NCBI GenBank assembly: GCA_024233835.1
Contig: JACKPC010000001.1
Location: 992,001-1,056,000 of the forward strand
Length of the DNA stretch: 64,000 nucleotides
Reading direction: 5' to 3'
Origin: Leptospiraceae bacterium
GTDB lineage: Bacteria > Spirochaetota > Leptospiria > Leptospirales > Leptospiraceae
Shown: in pieces, positions 36,114-45,212 of the stretch
Position numbering within the stretch: the first letter of the stretch is position 1
Layout: each line of letters opens with the position of its first letter
Translations under genes and position numbers: made by a program
Notes under the pieces: model-generated
Seen by the model: the letters and a program-made list of their open reading frames with translations, nothing else
Databases searched by the model: none
What the model was told of the DNA's origin: nothing

Positions 36114-37418
36114 ATGAGCCATTCGGAAGATACTCTTATAACATCGGCGTTTTCACGTTTTATGAAAATAGGGGGGATGGTAAGCAATGTTGGTTTTTCC
36201 ATCCTCGGTAATGGAACCTTAAACCTTTTCAGTAGTGAGGTGAAGAAAGCACAACGTAATGCTGAATTTTGGTTCAATAATGGACAAAAAATTCTCGAAA
36301 CACTGGGGAAGTTGAAAGGTGGTGCCATGAAAATCGGGCAGATGCTTTCCCTTCAGGAAGGTCTCATGCCACCGGAACTTTTACAGGTTATCCAGCTTTT
36401 ACAAAAAGAAGCTCCACCTTTACCTTTCTCTACTATGGAAACTGTTTTAAAGGAAGACTTTCCTGATTATAAGGAAATCTTTTCAACTATTGAAGAAAAA
36501 CCTTTCGCTTCGGCTTCGATAGGGCAGGTTCACAGGGGGACCTTAAAAGATGGAAGGGAAGTTGCAATTAAAATCCAATATCCACAAATTGATGAAATTA
36601 TCAAGAGTGATTTAAAGAATCTGAGAGTATTATTTAAGCTTCTATTTTCTACTTTTTTGAAAATAAACATCGAAAGTATTTGGGAGGAATTAAATAGACA
36701 ATTATTATATGAATTGGATTATCAGATGGAGTTTAAAAATCAAAATCGATTTGCTTCTATTTATAAAAATTCCAATATAGTGTATGTACCGCTTCCGATT
36801 CAAGAGGCTTCATCACAAAGAGTGTTGAGTTCGGAGTTTGTTCAAGCCTATGACATTCATGATATACAAAAAGGAAACTTTGAACAGTCGCTTCTGGATC
36901 TCTGGGGAACAAATCTCTACCGTTCATTTATAGAACAAATGTTCGTTCATAGATTTTTACACGCTGATCCGAATATTGGCAATTTTGCATTTAGGTCGGA
37001 TGGACAGATTATATTGTATGATTTCGGTAGTGTCAAAGTTCTCCCGGAAGATTTTGTCCTCAGTTTTAAAAAGATATTACAACATTTACTAAATAAGGAA
37101 TTATCCGAGATGCCGCAAGCTTTAAAAGAGCTTGGGATTTATCATGCCGATGGAAGGACGATAGAAGAAGAGATTACCTCGGAATACGGAGAGCTAATGA
37201 AGCCTGTATTTAGTAAGGGTGGATTTTCTTTTGCTGGAGAAAGACATATTTTCAAGGCTTTAATTCGTGTAAAAGAAAAATATACCTGGAAGTTAATGGA
37301 CATTCAGGTTCCGGCGGACTTAATCTTTGTCAATAGAACACTTATCGGTCTCAGCGGAAATTTGAATGCCTTGCATTCTTTTATTGATGTGCGAGGACTT
37401 ATTGAAGAGTTTCTTTAA
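36114..37418 (+). CDS. ABC1/UbiB-type atypical kinase
   Basis: A 434-residue protein of the ABC1 (ADCK/UbiB) family. Marks are GGAMKIGQMLSLQEGLMP (KxGQ motif), FASASIGQVHRGTLKDG (the Ala-rich loop), VAIKIQYPQI (the ATP-binding Lys), FLHADPNIGNFAF (catalytic loop) and IILYDFGSVKV (metal-binding DFG). These kinases support quinone or lipid metabolism. The last 119 bases of the gene plus 3 bases beyond are repeated at 38299-38420, on the far side of the following gene. No quinone gene is next to it. Confidence 0.92.
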   Translation: MSHSEDTLITSAFSRFMKIGGMVSNVGFSILGNGTLNLFSSEVKKAQRNAEFWFNNGQKILETLGKLKGGAMKIGQMLSLQEGLMPPELLQVIQLLQKEAPPLPFSTMETVLKEDFPDYKEIFSTIEEKPFASASIGQVHRGTLKDGREVAIKIQYPQIDEIIKSDLKNLRVLFKLLFSTFLKINIESIWEELNRQLLYELDYQMEFKNQNRFASIYKNSNIVYVPLPIQEASSQRVLSSEFVQAYDIHDIQKGNFEQSLLDLWGTNLYRSFIEQMFVHRFLHADPNIGNFAFRSDGQIILYDFGSVKVLPEDFVLSFKKILQHLLNKELSEMPQALKELGIYHADGRTIEEEITSEYGELMKPVFSKGGFSFAGERHIFKALIRVKEKYTWKLMDIQVPADLIFVNRTLIGLSGNLNALHSFIDVRGLIEEFL

Positions 37419-37421
37419 ACA
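37300..37421. repeat. Direct repeat, genuine ABC1 kinase 3' end
   Basis: 122 bp covering the last codons, stop and three following bases of the ABC1 gene. An almost identical copy (one mismatch, T at 37403 against C in the copy) lies at 38299-38420, offset by 999 bp. The two copies flank the porin-like gene. Confidence 0.95.
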
Positions 37422-37438
37422 CATTATGATACGAATAC

Positions 37439-38155
37439 TCAGAAAGCAATACCCACATTAAAATGAAAATTAATACCTCTGCTGGAATCTTGAAACTCAC
37501 GTCTCAAAGAAGTCTTCGTCGTGTAATAGTTTACAAGGGGGTTTATGCTTGAAGATGAATATAAATCTGTAATATAGATATTGGACTTTGTTTTGCTCAT
37601 AATAAATGGCTCAAGACCGGCATCAATAAAAAATCCACTTGAGAAAATATGTTGATAACCTAAGCCCAAACCTGCATCAACGCGGTTTGAAAGATTATTC
37701 GTATATTTCAAATATGTCATGGGTATTGAATTATCGAAGGTATAGGAAAGTTTCTCAGATCTTTTTGAGTATTTGCTGATACCTGTAGACATAGAAATAA
37801 AAAAACCATTCTCAAAAGGATACCATCTTAGGAATAAACCGGCACGACCGAATGTAGTATCCTTATTTTCAATCTTCTGAAAAATCCCTATCGTTCCAAT
37901 TGGGTTTGTAATAACTGTTGAATTCACATCAAAGTGTTTTTTTGAGCGAGAGCCACTGAGGCTCACACCAGCAGAAAACTTTGAATTCAGGTTAAATGCA
38001 AAAAAAGAAAAGAAATTCCTATTGAAAGCCATTAAACCGATCTGAACCTTCTTTTCTGCTCGAATCTGTGATTGGTTTTTGTCCTGAGAGTAAATCGGGA
38101 CGGATGATAAGCTATACAAAACCACTATTAAAAAAAATGTTTTTACCTTTAACAT
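37439..38155 (-). CDS. Predicted outer-membrane barrel protein inside a duplicated gene end
   Basis: The frame is open from 38260, but ATG 38155 gives a signal peptide (LKVKTFFLIVVLYSLSS, cleavage probably after YSQ) and has AAGGTGG a few bases upstream. The 238-residue product has alternating strands rich in Gly, Ser and aromatics (FAFNLNSKFSAGVSLSGS, GFFISMSTGISKYS, VDAGLGLGYQHIFSSGFF) and ends INFHFNVGIAF, a typical barrel end. No family is recognised. It lies between two 122-bp copies of the ABC1 3' end and converges on the ABC1 gene, so it probably arrived by insertion. Confidence 0.7.
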   Translation of the reverse strand: MLKVKTFFLIVVLYSLSSVPIYSQDKNQSQIRAEKKVQIGLMAFNRNFFSFFAFNLNSKFSAGVSLSGSRSKKHFDVNSTVITNPIGTIGIFQKIENKDTTFGRAGLFLRWYPFENGFFISMSTGISKYSKRSEKLSYTFDNSIPMTYLKYTNNLSNRVDAGLGLGYQHIFSSGFFIDAGLEPFIMSKTKSNIYITDLYSSSSINPLVNYYTTKTSLRREFQDSSRGINFHFNVGIAF

Positions 38156-38298
38156 GAAGAGCCACCTTGCTATTTTTCGAATATTTAAGTCTTTTTGTAT
38201 TAAAATATAATATATCCAAGTCATGTCAAGGCATTTTTTTTCAGACATACTCCTTTTCATCGTATCCCCTCATTCTTAGCCTGGTTACGTTTTAGTGA

Positions 38299-38420
38299 AC
38301 ATTCAGGTTCCGGCGGACTTAATCTTTGTCAATAGAACACTTATCGGTCTCAGCGGAAATTTGAATGCCTTGCATTCTTTTATTGATGTGCGAGGACTTA
38401 TCGAAGAGTTTCTTTAAACA
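38299..38420. repeat. Direct repeat, detached copy of the ABC1 kinase 3' end
   Basis: Matches 37300-37421 with one mismatch, including the stop codon. There is no ABC1 gene body before it. It lies 21 bp from the 3' end of the AAA/PD-(D/E)XK gene, so before insertion the ABC1 gene probably converged directly on that gene. Confidence 0.95.
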
Positions 38421-38441
38421 AGCAAAAAGAATGCGGGCTGT

Positions 38442-40184
38442 CTAAACTATCTCAATTAATTCGCTTTCTTTGGTATATTTTACCATGATAAGAAGAGCTT
38501 TCGTTTTCTTATTTTTTCTTTGGAAGTTCTCCGTGTAAATGTTATAGTATTCTTTTACCTGTTCTATAGCTTTCTCACGGATCTCCTTTCCTTGAGACTC
38601 TTTTTCTTTATTAATATATTTTAACTCCATAATATAATTATACTTTATATAGTCATCATACGCGGGATTTCCTTCGTATAAGAGGTCGATTCGTTTTCCG
38701 CCGGGAAGCTCTCTTTCCGAGATAATATTATAGATTCCACTTAAAGTGAAGTAGGCGACCAGCATAAACTTTACATGCTTCTCTGAATGATTCGAAAAAT
38801 CATAATTGGATAACTTCTTCTGATAAAACTCCGAAATGAGGATATGTAATTTTTCTATCTTTCCACTTTCCGCCATGTCGGCTATCGTATCGTGTAATAG
38901 CACTGAATCGAAAGCGATGTTCTTTTCTATTCGTAAAAACATCTGTAAGTATTCCCAGAAAAGCTTACGAACTACATGATTGGGTACAACATAGGTGAAA
39001 GGTTTTTTTGATTTTGTTAATAGCCCCAGATAAAACAGCAGGGAATTTAATTCTTCATGTCCGAATCGGTGTTTAAAAGTAAACCTCTCAACCAGGTTAA
39101 AGCGTATGGTGTTTTCATTCACTATGTTTTCTATCGTTCTCTGCAACTCTTCTCTACCGCTTACACCAACAATCCGACCCTGCAACTTTTCATAATCCGT
39201 CTTTACATTCATATCCAGAATTTCTTCCGGGTATCCATAACTCTGAAATTTCTCAACAAAATACAAAACCATATCGGTGTTGAAAAGAGTTGTATCTGTA
39301 CCGGGAGAAAACAAATAGCCGTCGTAATAATGTTGAAGGTCGTACAGTACCTGCTCTCTCGGGTTCGACTCATATTTCTCAGGTGGAATTCTATCTAAAA
39401 TGGAATTCACTTCATCCCTAGAAAAACCTAACATCTCATTGAACCGTTTATCTGTCGTCATATTGGTCATGATATTAAATCCACTCGACAATTCATCGAG
39501 CATAATAGGAGAGACTCCCGTCATGAAAAATCTTTCCATAACCCCCGAATCGCTGCCGATTTTTAGCTTCTCATAAAAATGACGGACAAAGCCGGAACGT
39601 TCACCACCGCTCTCCCGCGAGATAAAAAGAGGAGTCGCATCCCTTCCTTCTGCTACCAGGGTATTTACAAAATGGTCGTATTCATCAATAAGAACATAGA
39701 TTTTATAAGATGTCTTTTCCACTTCATTTAATATAAACCCAACTATATCAGCGGCGGTTAGATTACCCACAATAGCTCGGTACCTTTCTAATGAATCATG
39801 GGGTAAAAACTTTTTATAAGATTGTATAAACGAATCAACATACAAATTCACACTATAATCAAAACTCTTTTGCAATTTACTAAAATCATCTCCCCGAATC
39901 CCGGAAAAGTTCAGGTAAAGTGTTAGATAAGTATTTCGTAATTCTGTTGGATTTTTCTGGATGTAGAGATCTGCAAAGAGTGTATCAAATTTATCCTTTG
40001 CATTGATGTCGTAATAGGACTTTAAAAGACTCAGCCATAAGCTTTTGCCGAAGCGTCGTGGGCGTATGAAGAAAAACTTTTTTATCGGTTCCATTTTAGG
40101 AATAAAATGGGTCTTATCGATAAATAAACATTTATCCTTTCTCAGGTTCTCGAAATTGCCCTCACCATAGCCGATGCGTAACAT
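38442..40184 (-). CDS. AAA-ATPase-like protein with PD-(D/E)XK nuclease-type C-terminus
   Basis: A 580-residue protein of the widespread AAA-ATPase_like/DUF1703 (PDDEXK_9) family. The N-terminal domain begins LRIGYGEGNFENLRKDK and has Walker A RPRRFGKS and a Walker B-like strand KIYVLIDEYDHF. The C-terminal domain has GGKRIDLLYE and YIMELKYI, matching the D...ExK nuclease core. Members are often multicopy in genomes and linked to mobile DNA; their function is not known. Start codon and promoter suggest a leaderless mRNA (see 40191-40219). Confidence 0.88.
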   Translation of the reverse strand: MLRIGYGEGNFENLRKDKCLFIDKTHFIPKMEPIKKFFFIRPRRFGKSLWLSLLKSYYDINAKDKFDTLFADLYIQKNPTELRNTYLTLYLNFSGIRGDDFSKLQKSFDYSVNLYVDSFIQSYKKFLPHDSLERYRAIVGNLTAADIVGFILNEVEKTSYKIYVLIDEYDHFVNTLVAEGRDATPLFISRESGGERSGFVRHFYEKLKIGSDSGVMERFFMTGVSPIMLDELSSGFNIMTNMTTDKRFNEMLGFSRDEVNSILDRIPPEKYESNPREQVLYDLQHYYDGYLFSPGTDTTLFNTDMVLYFVEKFQSYGYPEEILDMNVKTDYEKLQGRIVGVSGREELQRTIENIVNENTIRFNLVERFTFKHRFGHEELNSLLFYLGLLTKSKKPFTYVVPNHVVRKLFWEYLQMFLRIEKNIAFDSVLLHDTIADMAESGKIEKLHILISEFYQKKLSNYDFSNHSEKHVKFMLVAYFTLSGIYNIISERELPGGKRIDLLYEGNPAYDDYIKYNYIMELKYINKEKESQGKEIREKAIEQVKEYYNIYTENFQRKNKKTKALLIMVKYTKESELIEIV

Positions 40185-40190
40185 ATTACC

Positions 40191-40219
40191 TGTATACTTT
40201 ATCTAATCGACTTTGTCAA
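40191..40219 (-). promoter_or_regulatory. Promoter giving a probably leaderless transcript
   Basis: On the minus strand TTGACA (40219-40214) and TATACA (40196-40191) are exactly 17 bp apart. Only six bases (GGTAAT) separate the -10 box from the ATG at 40184, so transcription should begin at or next to the start codon. Confidence 0.6.
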
Positions 40220-40277
40220 CGGCCATTTTAGGTTTAAAAAAGAGTCGGGTTTAAAAGTCCCGTATCAGGTTTGAAAC

Positions 40278-40310
40278 AGAATGACTCCAAATAATTATCG
40301 AAGTCATTCT
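40278..40310 (-). terminator. Hairpin after the cytochrome oxidase operon
   Basis: A 9-bp perfect stem AGAATGACT / AGTCATTCT with a 15-base loop lies 35 bp beyond the stop of the subunit IV gene. It lacks a good T run on the minus strand, so it may be an RNA-stabilising hairpin rather than a full terminator. Confidence 0.4.
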
Positions 40311-40344
40311 GCAAAGAGTAGAATTTTGAAGTAGTAGTTTTTGC

Positions 40345-40662
40345 TTAGAAAGAAGTAACCTGTTTTACCCTTGTGATAATATCAACGAGGGTAAAGGCAA
40401 AGAGCAAAATCAAAAATGCAAAACCGGAACCAAAAATCACCCGGTTCATATTGCTGTCATACCTCAGGTGCATGAAATAGAGCATTACAAAACTCGCTTT
40501 AAAAGTAGCTACCAGCATTGCAATGATCATGTTCCATTTTCCAAAATCAAACTCGGCTACAAAAATGGTAATGATAGTACCCATTATCAAAACTCCGAAA
40601 GTCATAAGATAAATGGGAATCGGAATGATGTGGTGTTCTTCGTGATTGTTATGATTAGCCAT
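40345..40662 (-). CDS. Cytochrome c oxidase subunit IV (CtaF/CyoD-like)
   Basis: A 105-residue inner-membrane protein with three hydrophobic segments (IYLMTFGVLIMGTIITIFV; MIIAMLVATFKASFVMLYF; FGSGFAFLILLFAFTLV). The motif KASFVMLYFMHLRYD is typical of bacterial subunit IV of haem-copper oxidases. A His-rich start (NHNNHEEHHI) is common in the family. It is the last gene of the operon, 3 bp after subunit III. It helps assemble or stabilise the oxidase. Confidence 0.88.
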   Translation of the reverse strand: MANHNNHEEHHIIPIPIYLMTFGVLIMGTIITIFVAEFDFGKWNMIIAMLVATFKASFVMLYFMHLRYDSNMNRVIFGSGFAFLILLFAFTLVDIITRVKQVTSF

Positions 40663-40665
40663 AAA

Positions 40666-41487
40666 TTAACCTACCAGATAAAGTAATGGGAATAAGTAGA
40701 TCCAGATAAGGTCTACAATATGCCAGAAAAGCCCGACACCTTCAACAGGAGTATAATAAGCCGAACTGAAGTCTCCGCGAATCGTTCTTAAAAGTAACCA
40801 GAAAATCAAACCCGCACCCATAAGAACGTGAATACCATGCAGACCGGTCATTACAAAATAGAAGCCGAAGAATAGAGGCCAGTTTTTACCGGTGCTTTCT
40901 TCTCCATTGAAGGTCTGAAGTTTTATCAGGGCTTTGTAGTGATCCAGTTCGGTACGGTTCATATGAAGCTTTTCTTCCAGTTCCCGGTTGGTCATTCCGG
41001 CAGATTGTTCCACCAGGGCTTCCACTTTCGGTTTTACCCTTTCTCCATTTTTATCAAGGATATAGGCATAATTACCGGGAACGGTTCCCATGTGAATCTT
41101 ATGGGAATACTCGAAGTATTTTACCACCATGAAAGTCATGGCACAGGCAAAGGTAATGGCAAGACTCGCAGCCGCCTTCTTTGTATCGTTTATTTGCAGG
41201 AAATAAATCGAAAGAGCCATTGTCAGAGAACTTGTAATCAGAACAACTGTATTGACAGCTCCCATTTTCACATTCAAAAGCTGGCTTGCATGATGAAAAA
41301 TTTCCGGATACAAACTGTGATAAATAAGGTAAGCCACAAAAAGGCCACCAAACATGAGAATTTCTGTAACCATGAAGAGCCAGATTCCCTGTTTGGAAGA
41401 AGAATACTGGTGCTCAGCACTTTGGAAGTGATGAGCGTGGTGAAAAACGGGTGCTTCTGTTGTATTTTCTGGATTAGCGATACTCAT
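40666..41487 (-). CDS. ctaE: Cytochrome c oxidase subunit III
   Basis: A 273-residue membrane protein. Marks are KQGIWLFMVTEILMFGGLF at the first helix, YFVMTGLHGIHVLMGAG and GLFWHIVDLIWIYLFPLLY at the end, all standard for subunit III. A hydrophilic insert of about 60 residues (about 130-195, ending MNRTELDHYKALIKLQ) between helices is longer than usual. The start overlaps the subunit I gene by 14 bp. Confidence 0.94.
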   Translation of the reverse strand: MSIANPENTTEAPVFHHAHHFQSAEHQYSSSKQGIWLFMVTEILMFGGLFVAYLIYHSLYPEIFHHASQLLNVKMGAVNTVVLITSSLTMALSIYFLQINDTKKAAASLAITFACAMTFMVVKYFEYSHKIHMGTVPGNYAYILDKNGERVKPKVEALVEQSAGMTNRELEEKLHMNRTELDHYKALIKLQTFNGEESTGKNWPLFFGFYFVMTGLHGIHVLMGAGLIFWLLLRTIRGDFSSAYYTPVEGVGLFWHIVDLIWIYLFPLLYLVG

Positions 41488-43078
41488 AAGGACCTGCCGT
41501 AATTACTGGAATTTCTTTAAAGTTTTCGTGTATAGGAAGAGGATCTCCATCGGTATACCATTCGAGAGTTTTTCCACCCCAGGGGTTCTTGCTGGCTTTT
41601 TCTCCGGCTATCAGGGCGTGAATCATAGCTATCAGGGCAATCAAGAAGCCGGTGCCGATAATCCAGGATCCTATAGTAGAAATCTGGTTTAGAGAGTGGT
41701 ATTCCGGGATATAGTCATAATATCTTCTCGGCATTCCCATCGCTCCTAAAATGAACTGGGGAAAGAAGGTTACGTTAAAACCAATGAAGATAAATGCCCA
41801 GGAAATTCTTGCCATTCCTTCATGGCACATTTTACCGAACATTTTTGGAAACCAGTAGAAGATTCCTCCCATGAAAGCCATAAGCACTCCTCCTACCATC
41901 ACGTAGTGAAAGTGAGCGACTACGAAATAAGTATCATGGAAGTGGACGTTCATACCGAGGGTTGCCAGCATAATCCCGGTAACCCCCCCGATACTGAAGA
42001 GGAAGAGAAAACCGAGTGCATAAAGCATGGGGGAATCGAGTCGGACGGAACCTTTGTACATAGTAGCTACCCAGTTAAAAACCTTGATAGCCGTCGGAAC
42101 CCCTACGAATACAGTGATAATAGAGAACATGATCCCGGCAAAATCAGATTGGCTACTTACAAACATGTGGTGTCCCCAGACGAAGAAACTCACTGCCGCA
42201 ATCGCGAGGCTGGAATAAGCAATGGCCGTATAACCAAAAATTGTTTTGCGGGAGAAAGTAGTCACCAGTTCACTGATAACACCCATGGCAGGTAAAACCA
42301 TGATATACACAGCCGGGTGAGAATAGAACCAGAAGAAGTGCTGGAAGAGAACCGGGTCTCCACCTAATTTCGGATCAAAGATTCCCACTCCTAAAACTCT
42401 CTCTGCAATAAGAAGTAAAAGGGTAATTCCTAAAACCGGTGTAGCCAGCATCTGGATGATGGCGGTAGAATAAAGAGCCCATACGAATAGGGGAATCCTC
42501 ATCATGGTCATTCCGGGAGCCCGAAGTTTATGAACGGTTACAATGAAGTTTAAGCCGGTCAGGATAGAAGACATCCCCATTACAAATGCACCCACTACCA
42601 TAATCACCACTCCACCGCTTGTGCGGATACTATAAGGAGTGTAGAAAGTCCAGCCGGTGTCGACTCCACCCATGGTAAGAGAAAGAACAGCGAGGATAGC
42701 TCCCAGCATGAAAACATACCAGCTTGTCAGGTTGAGTCGGGGAAAGGCAACGTCTTTTGCTCCGACCATAATAGGAAGAAAAAAGTTTCCCAAGAAAGCC
42801 GGAATTCCGGGGATAATTACCATGAAGACCATGATGGCCCCATGTAAAGTCATGAATTTATTGTAGGTTCCTGCATCTACCAGGGTTTTACCCGGAGCAA
42901 TGAGTTCGAACCTGACCAGAAGAGCAAAAATTCCTCCTACGAGGAAGAAAAGGGCAATGGCGATAAAATACATCAAACCAATACGCTTGTGGTCTACGGT
43001 GGTTAACCAGGACCACAGGCCTTTTTCATGGTTCAGGTAATTGTGATTTTCACCACCTGCTGTATGAGCCTGTGACAT
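41474..43078 (-). CDS. ctaD: Cytochrome c oxidase subunit I
   Basis: A 534-residue haem-copper oxidase subunit with 12 predicted membrane helices. The low-spin haem ligand is in FMTLHGAIMVF; the Cu-B His and cross-linked Tyr fall in FWFYSHPAVYIMVLPAMG; WGHHMFVSS holds the two further Cu-B His; HDTYFVVAHFHYVMVGG carries the haem a3 and second haem a ligands. Proton-channel residues typical of A-type oxidases look present. It catalyses oxygen reduction to water with proton pumping. Confidence 0.97.
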   Translation of the reverse strand: MSQAHTAGGENHNYLNHEKGLWSWLTTVDHKRIGLMYFIAIALFFLVGGIFALLVRFELIAPGKTLVDAGTYNKFMTLHGAIMVFMVIIPGIPAFLGNFFLPIMVGAKDVAFPRLNLTSWYVFMLGAILAVLSLTMGGVDTGWTFYTPYSIRTSGGVVIMVVGAFVMGMSSILTGLNFIVTVHKLRAPGMTMMRIPLFVWALYSTAIIQMLATPVLGITLLLLIAERVLGVGIFDPKLGGDPVLFQHFFWFYSHPAVYIMVLPAMGVISELVTTFSRKTIFGYTAIAYSSLAIAAVSFFVWGHHMFVSSQSDFAGIMFSIITVFVGVPTAIKVFNWVATMYKGSVRLDSPMLYALGFLFLFSIGGVTGIMLATLGMNVHFHDTYFVVAHFHYVMVGGVLMAFMGGIFYWFPKMFGKMCHEGMARISWAFIFIGFNVTFFPQFILGAMGMPRRYYDYIPEYHSLNQISTIGSWIIGTGFLIALIAMIHALIAGEKASKNPWGGKTLEWYTDGDPLPIHENFKEIPVITAGPYEYR

Positions 43079-43097
43079 ATATCTAAACTCCTAATAA

Positions 43098-44066
43098 TTA
43101 TTTCAGTGTTTTAATGTACTCGATAAGAGCGAGAACTTCGTTATCCTTCAACTGGCCCTGGAAAATTGGCATAGAAGGAGCAAAACCTTTTACTACTTTG
43201 GCACGGGACTGTAAAATGGATTCCCGAAGGTAGTTTTCATCGGCTACTGCGTTTGTGCCATCGGCGAATTCCCTCTTAGCACCGGAAAGGGCTTTTAAAC
43301 TCGGACCGACTTTGGGAGAACCATCAATAGAGTGACAGCTAAAGCAGGCGCCTTTTCCTTCGAAGATTTCCTTTCCGACTTTTGCCAGGGTAACCGGGTC
43401 TTTTGTATTGGCCATTTTGGCTTTTTCTTCTTCGGTTTTTATCCAGGCTTCAAAATCAGGCTGTTTCAATACTACAACCTTGGCTATCATGCCGGAATGG
43501 GAAAAACCACAGTATTCTGTACAGAAAAGGTCAAACTCTCCTTCCTGTGTAGCTTCAAACCAGTAGGCGGTGTATTTACCGGGAAGTACGTCCATCTTGT
43601 TACGGAAAGCCGGAACAAAAAAACTGTGGAGTACATCCTTGGAAGTCATAAGTAGCTTGACCGGTTTGCCTAAAGGAACAACCAGCCTATTGGCTGTTTC
43701 AATTCCTTCTTTATAGCGAAAACTCCAGCTCCATTGCATAGCGGTAACATTGACCTCGTATGCATTCTTGGGAAAAGTCTTCATGTGGCTGTAAACTTTA
43801 TATCCCCAGAAAAAACTCACCAGGAACACAACCAGAGGAAGAAAACTCCAGAGGAATTCGAGGGTGTAATTATGGGTGATATAGGCGGTTTTGTCGTTAT
43901 CGGACTTCCGTCTGTACTTATATGTGAAATAGATCATTCCCCCGATAGATAAAACACAGCCGATGAAGCTGGATACTAACAGGAAAATGTATAAGCCATT
44001 TAAACCTTTCGCGTAAGTAGCTGCGTCAGGTGGCATAAATGAATTTGCGAGGTGAATGAAGTTCAT
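43098..44066 (-). CDS. ctaC: Cytochrome c oxidase subunit II with fused cytochrome c (caa3 type)
   Basis: A 322-residue subunit II. Two membrane helices (about 20-45 and 75-95) precede the Cu-A domain, with DLFCTEYCGFSHSGM giving the Cu-A Cys and His ligands and a further His in VLHSFFVPAFRNK. The C-terminal part has a haem c site, GACFSCHSIDG, with a likely Met ligand in APSMPIFQG. The fused haem defines a caa3-type oxidase that takes electrons from a c-type cytochrome. Its start overlaps the SCO stop by one base. Confidence 0.96.
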   Translation of the reverse strand: MNFIHLANSFMPPDAATYAKGLNGLYIFLLVSSFIGCVLSIGGMIYFTYKYRRKSDNDKTAYITHNYTLEFLWSFLPLVVFLVSFFWGYKVYSHMKTFPKNAYEVNVTAMQWSWSFRYKEGIETANRLVVPLGKPVKLLMTSKDVLHSFFVPAFRNKMDVLPGKYTAYWFEATQEGEFDLFCTEYCGFSHSGMIAKVVVLKQPDFEAWIKTEEEKAKMANTKDPVTLAKVGKEIFEGKGACFSCHSIDGSPKVGPSLKALSGAKREFADGTNAVADENYLRESILQSRAKVVKGFAPSMPIFQGQLKDNEVLALIEYIKTLK

Positions 44067-44908
44067 TACCGGTGGACTCCTTGTATCTCCTTTGATTTCT
44101 TTTGCTTAAACCAGAATAGAAGCATAAATGCTCCTATAAATAAAACGGTCAAACCTGCTGCAACCCTCATCAGGTTATAGGCAAACAGGGTATAGCGATT
44201 CAGTTTTGGATCGAACTGAAAACAAAACAATAACACCCTGTCTACAAAATTTCCGATTTTTCCATTGGAAGCTTCTACCAAAGAAAGCTTTACGGTTTGT
44301 GGATCAAAATCAATCCCGTAAAGATAGCGAGAAATTCTCCCATCCGGGGTTAAAACGTAAGTAGCTGCTGCATGTGCCCATTGTTCGGCTTCCGGATTCC
44401 ATTTGTAACGAAACCCGACTTCGCCGGCAATTTTATGAATACTTTCCTCTTTTCCTGTTAGAAAATGCCAGCCTTCGGATGCACCCGATCTGGCATATTC
44501 ATTCAGGTATGCCTCTTTTTTCTGTGCTGCCAGAGTAGAGTCCTCTTTGGGATCTATACTGATAGCCATTACCTCGAATTGTTTTCCGGTTAACCAGTCC
44601 AATTTTTTAAGACTTTTGGTCAAGCCATTCAACTGGTAATTACAGAGATTCGGACAACTGAAATAGACCAGGGCGAGAAGAATAGGCTTTTGTTGCTTAA
44701 AAAAGGAAGAAAGAGGTCTTTCTTCTCCTTTCTCGTCCCGAAACACTGTATCGAGACTGAGACTCGCTCCGGGTCTTTCATCCACCCCAATATCTTTTAA
44801 ATGTGTTGGGGTTTCGTTCTTTACTGGCTGTTTGGAAGGATCGTAAGCCAGCAAAGAGAGTCCAGAAACACAGATAAAAAAATAGAGAAAGAGGATTTTA
44901 AAAACCAT
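44066..44908 (-). CDS. SCO1/SenC-type copper chaperone
   Basis: A 280-residue protein with a signal sequence (FLYFFICVSGLSLLA) and a C-terminal membrane anchor (VAAGLTVLFIGAFMLLFWF). The copper-binding CxxxC is in YFSCPNLCNYQLNGL and the third ligand His in WAHAAATYVLTPDGR. SCO proteins deliver copper to the Cu-A centre of subunit II. Its place in front of the oxidase genes agrees with this role. The C-terminal anchor is not present in all SCO proteins. Confidence 0.93.
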   Translation of the reverse strand: MVFKILFLYFFICVSGLSLLAYDPSKQPVKNETPTHLKDIGVDERPGASLSLDTVFRDEKGEERPLSSFFKQQKPILLALVYFSCPNLCNYQLNGLTKSLKKLDWLTGKQFEVMAISIDPKEDSTLAAQKKEAYLNEYARSGASEGWHFLTGKEESIHKIAGEVGFRYKWNPEAEQWAHAAATYVLTPDGRISRYLYGIDFDPQTVKLSLVEASNGKIGNFVDRVLLFCFQFDPKLNRYTLFAYNLMRVAAGLTVLFIGAFMLLFWFKQKKSKEIQGVHR

Positions 44909-44916
44909 GAAACGAT

Positions 44917-45081
44917 TTACTTGGTTTTATTTTCTATAGAAGTGCTTTTTTTGATACTGGTGTCAAGTTTTACACCCGGATGAAAGAAAAGCAGGTAAGC
45001 AAAAAATGCCAGTGTAAAAACCATAGAAAAAGTAAAGATAAGGTAACCACCTTTGTTGCTATAATCTTCTGTATTGCTCAT
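44917..45081 (-). CDS. Small membrane protein leading the oxidase operon
   Basis: The frame begins with TTG at 45120, but ATG 45081 gives a compact 54-residue product, MSNTEDYSNKGGYLIFTFSM..., with one membrane helix (about 12-32). It ends with a polar, Lys-rich tail. No family is recognised. It is 8 bp before the SCO gene and is the first gene of the oxidase operon, so a role in oxidase assembly is plausible. Confidence 0.6.
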   Translation of the reverse strand: MSNTEDYSNKGGYLIFTFSMVFTLAFFAYLLFFHPGVKLDTSIKKSTSIENKTK

Positions 45082-45212
45082 GGAATATCCCGTAGTTTTA
45101 GAATGTTTATGATATGACAATAATCAGGTATAGGCTTTTGAGGTCAAGCCCGGATTGTACCAAAAAGCAAAAAGAATATGTTTATTGCTTTTTTAGTTTT
45201 CAGCAACAAAGA

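Noticed and set aside
41822..42295. A 157-residue plus-strand frame inside the subunit I gene
   Set aside because: Shadow of a highly conserved gene on the other strand; low-complexity, His-rich product.
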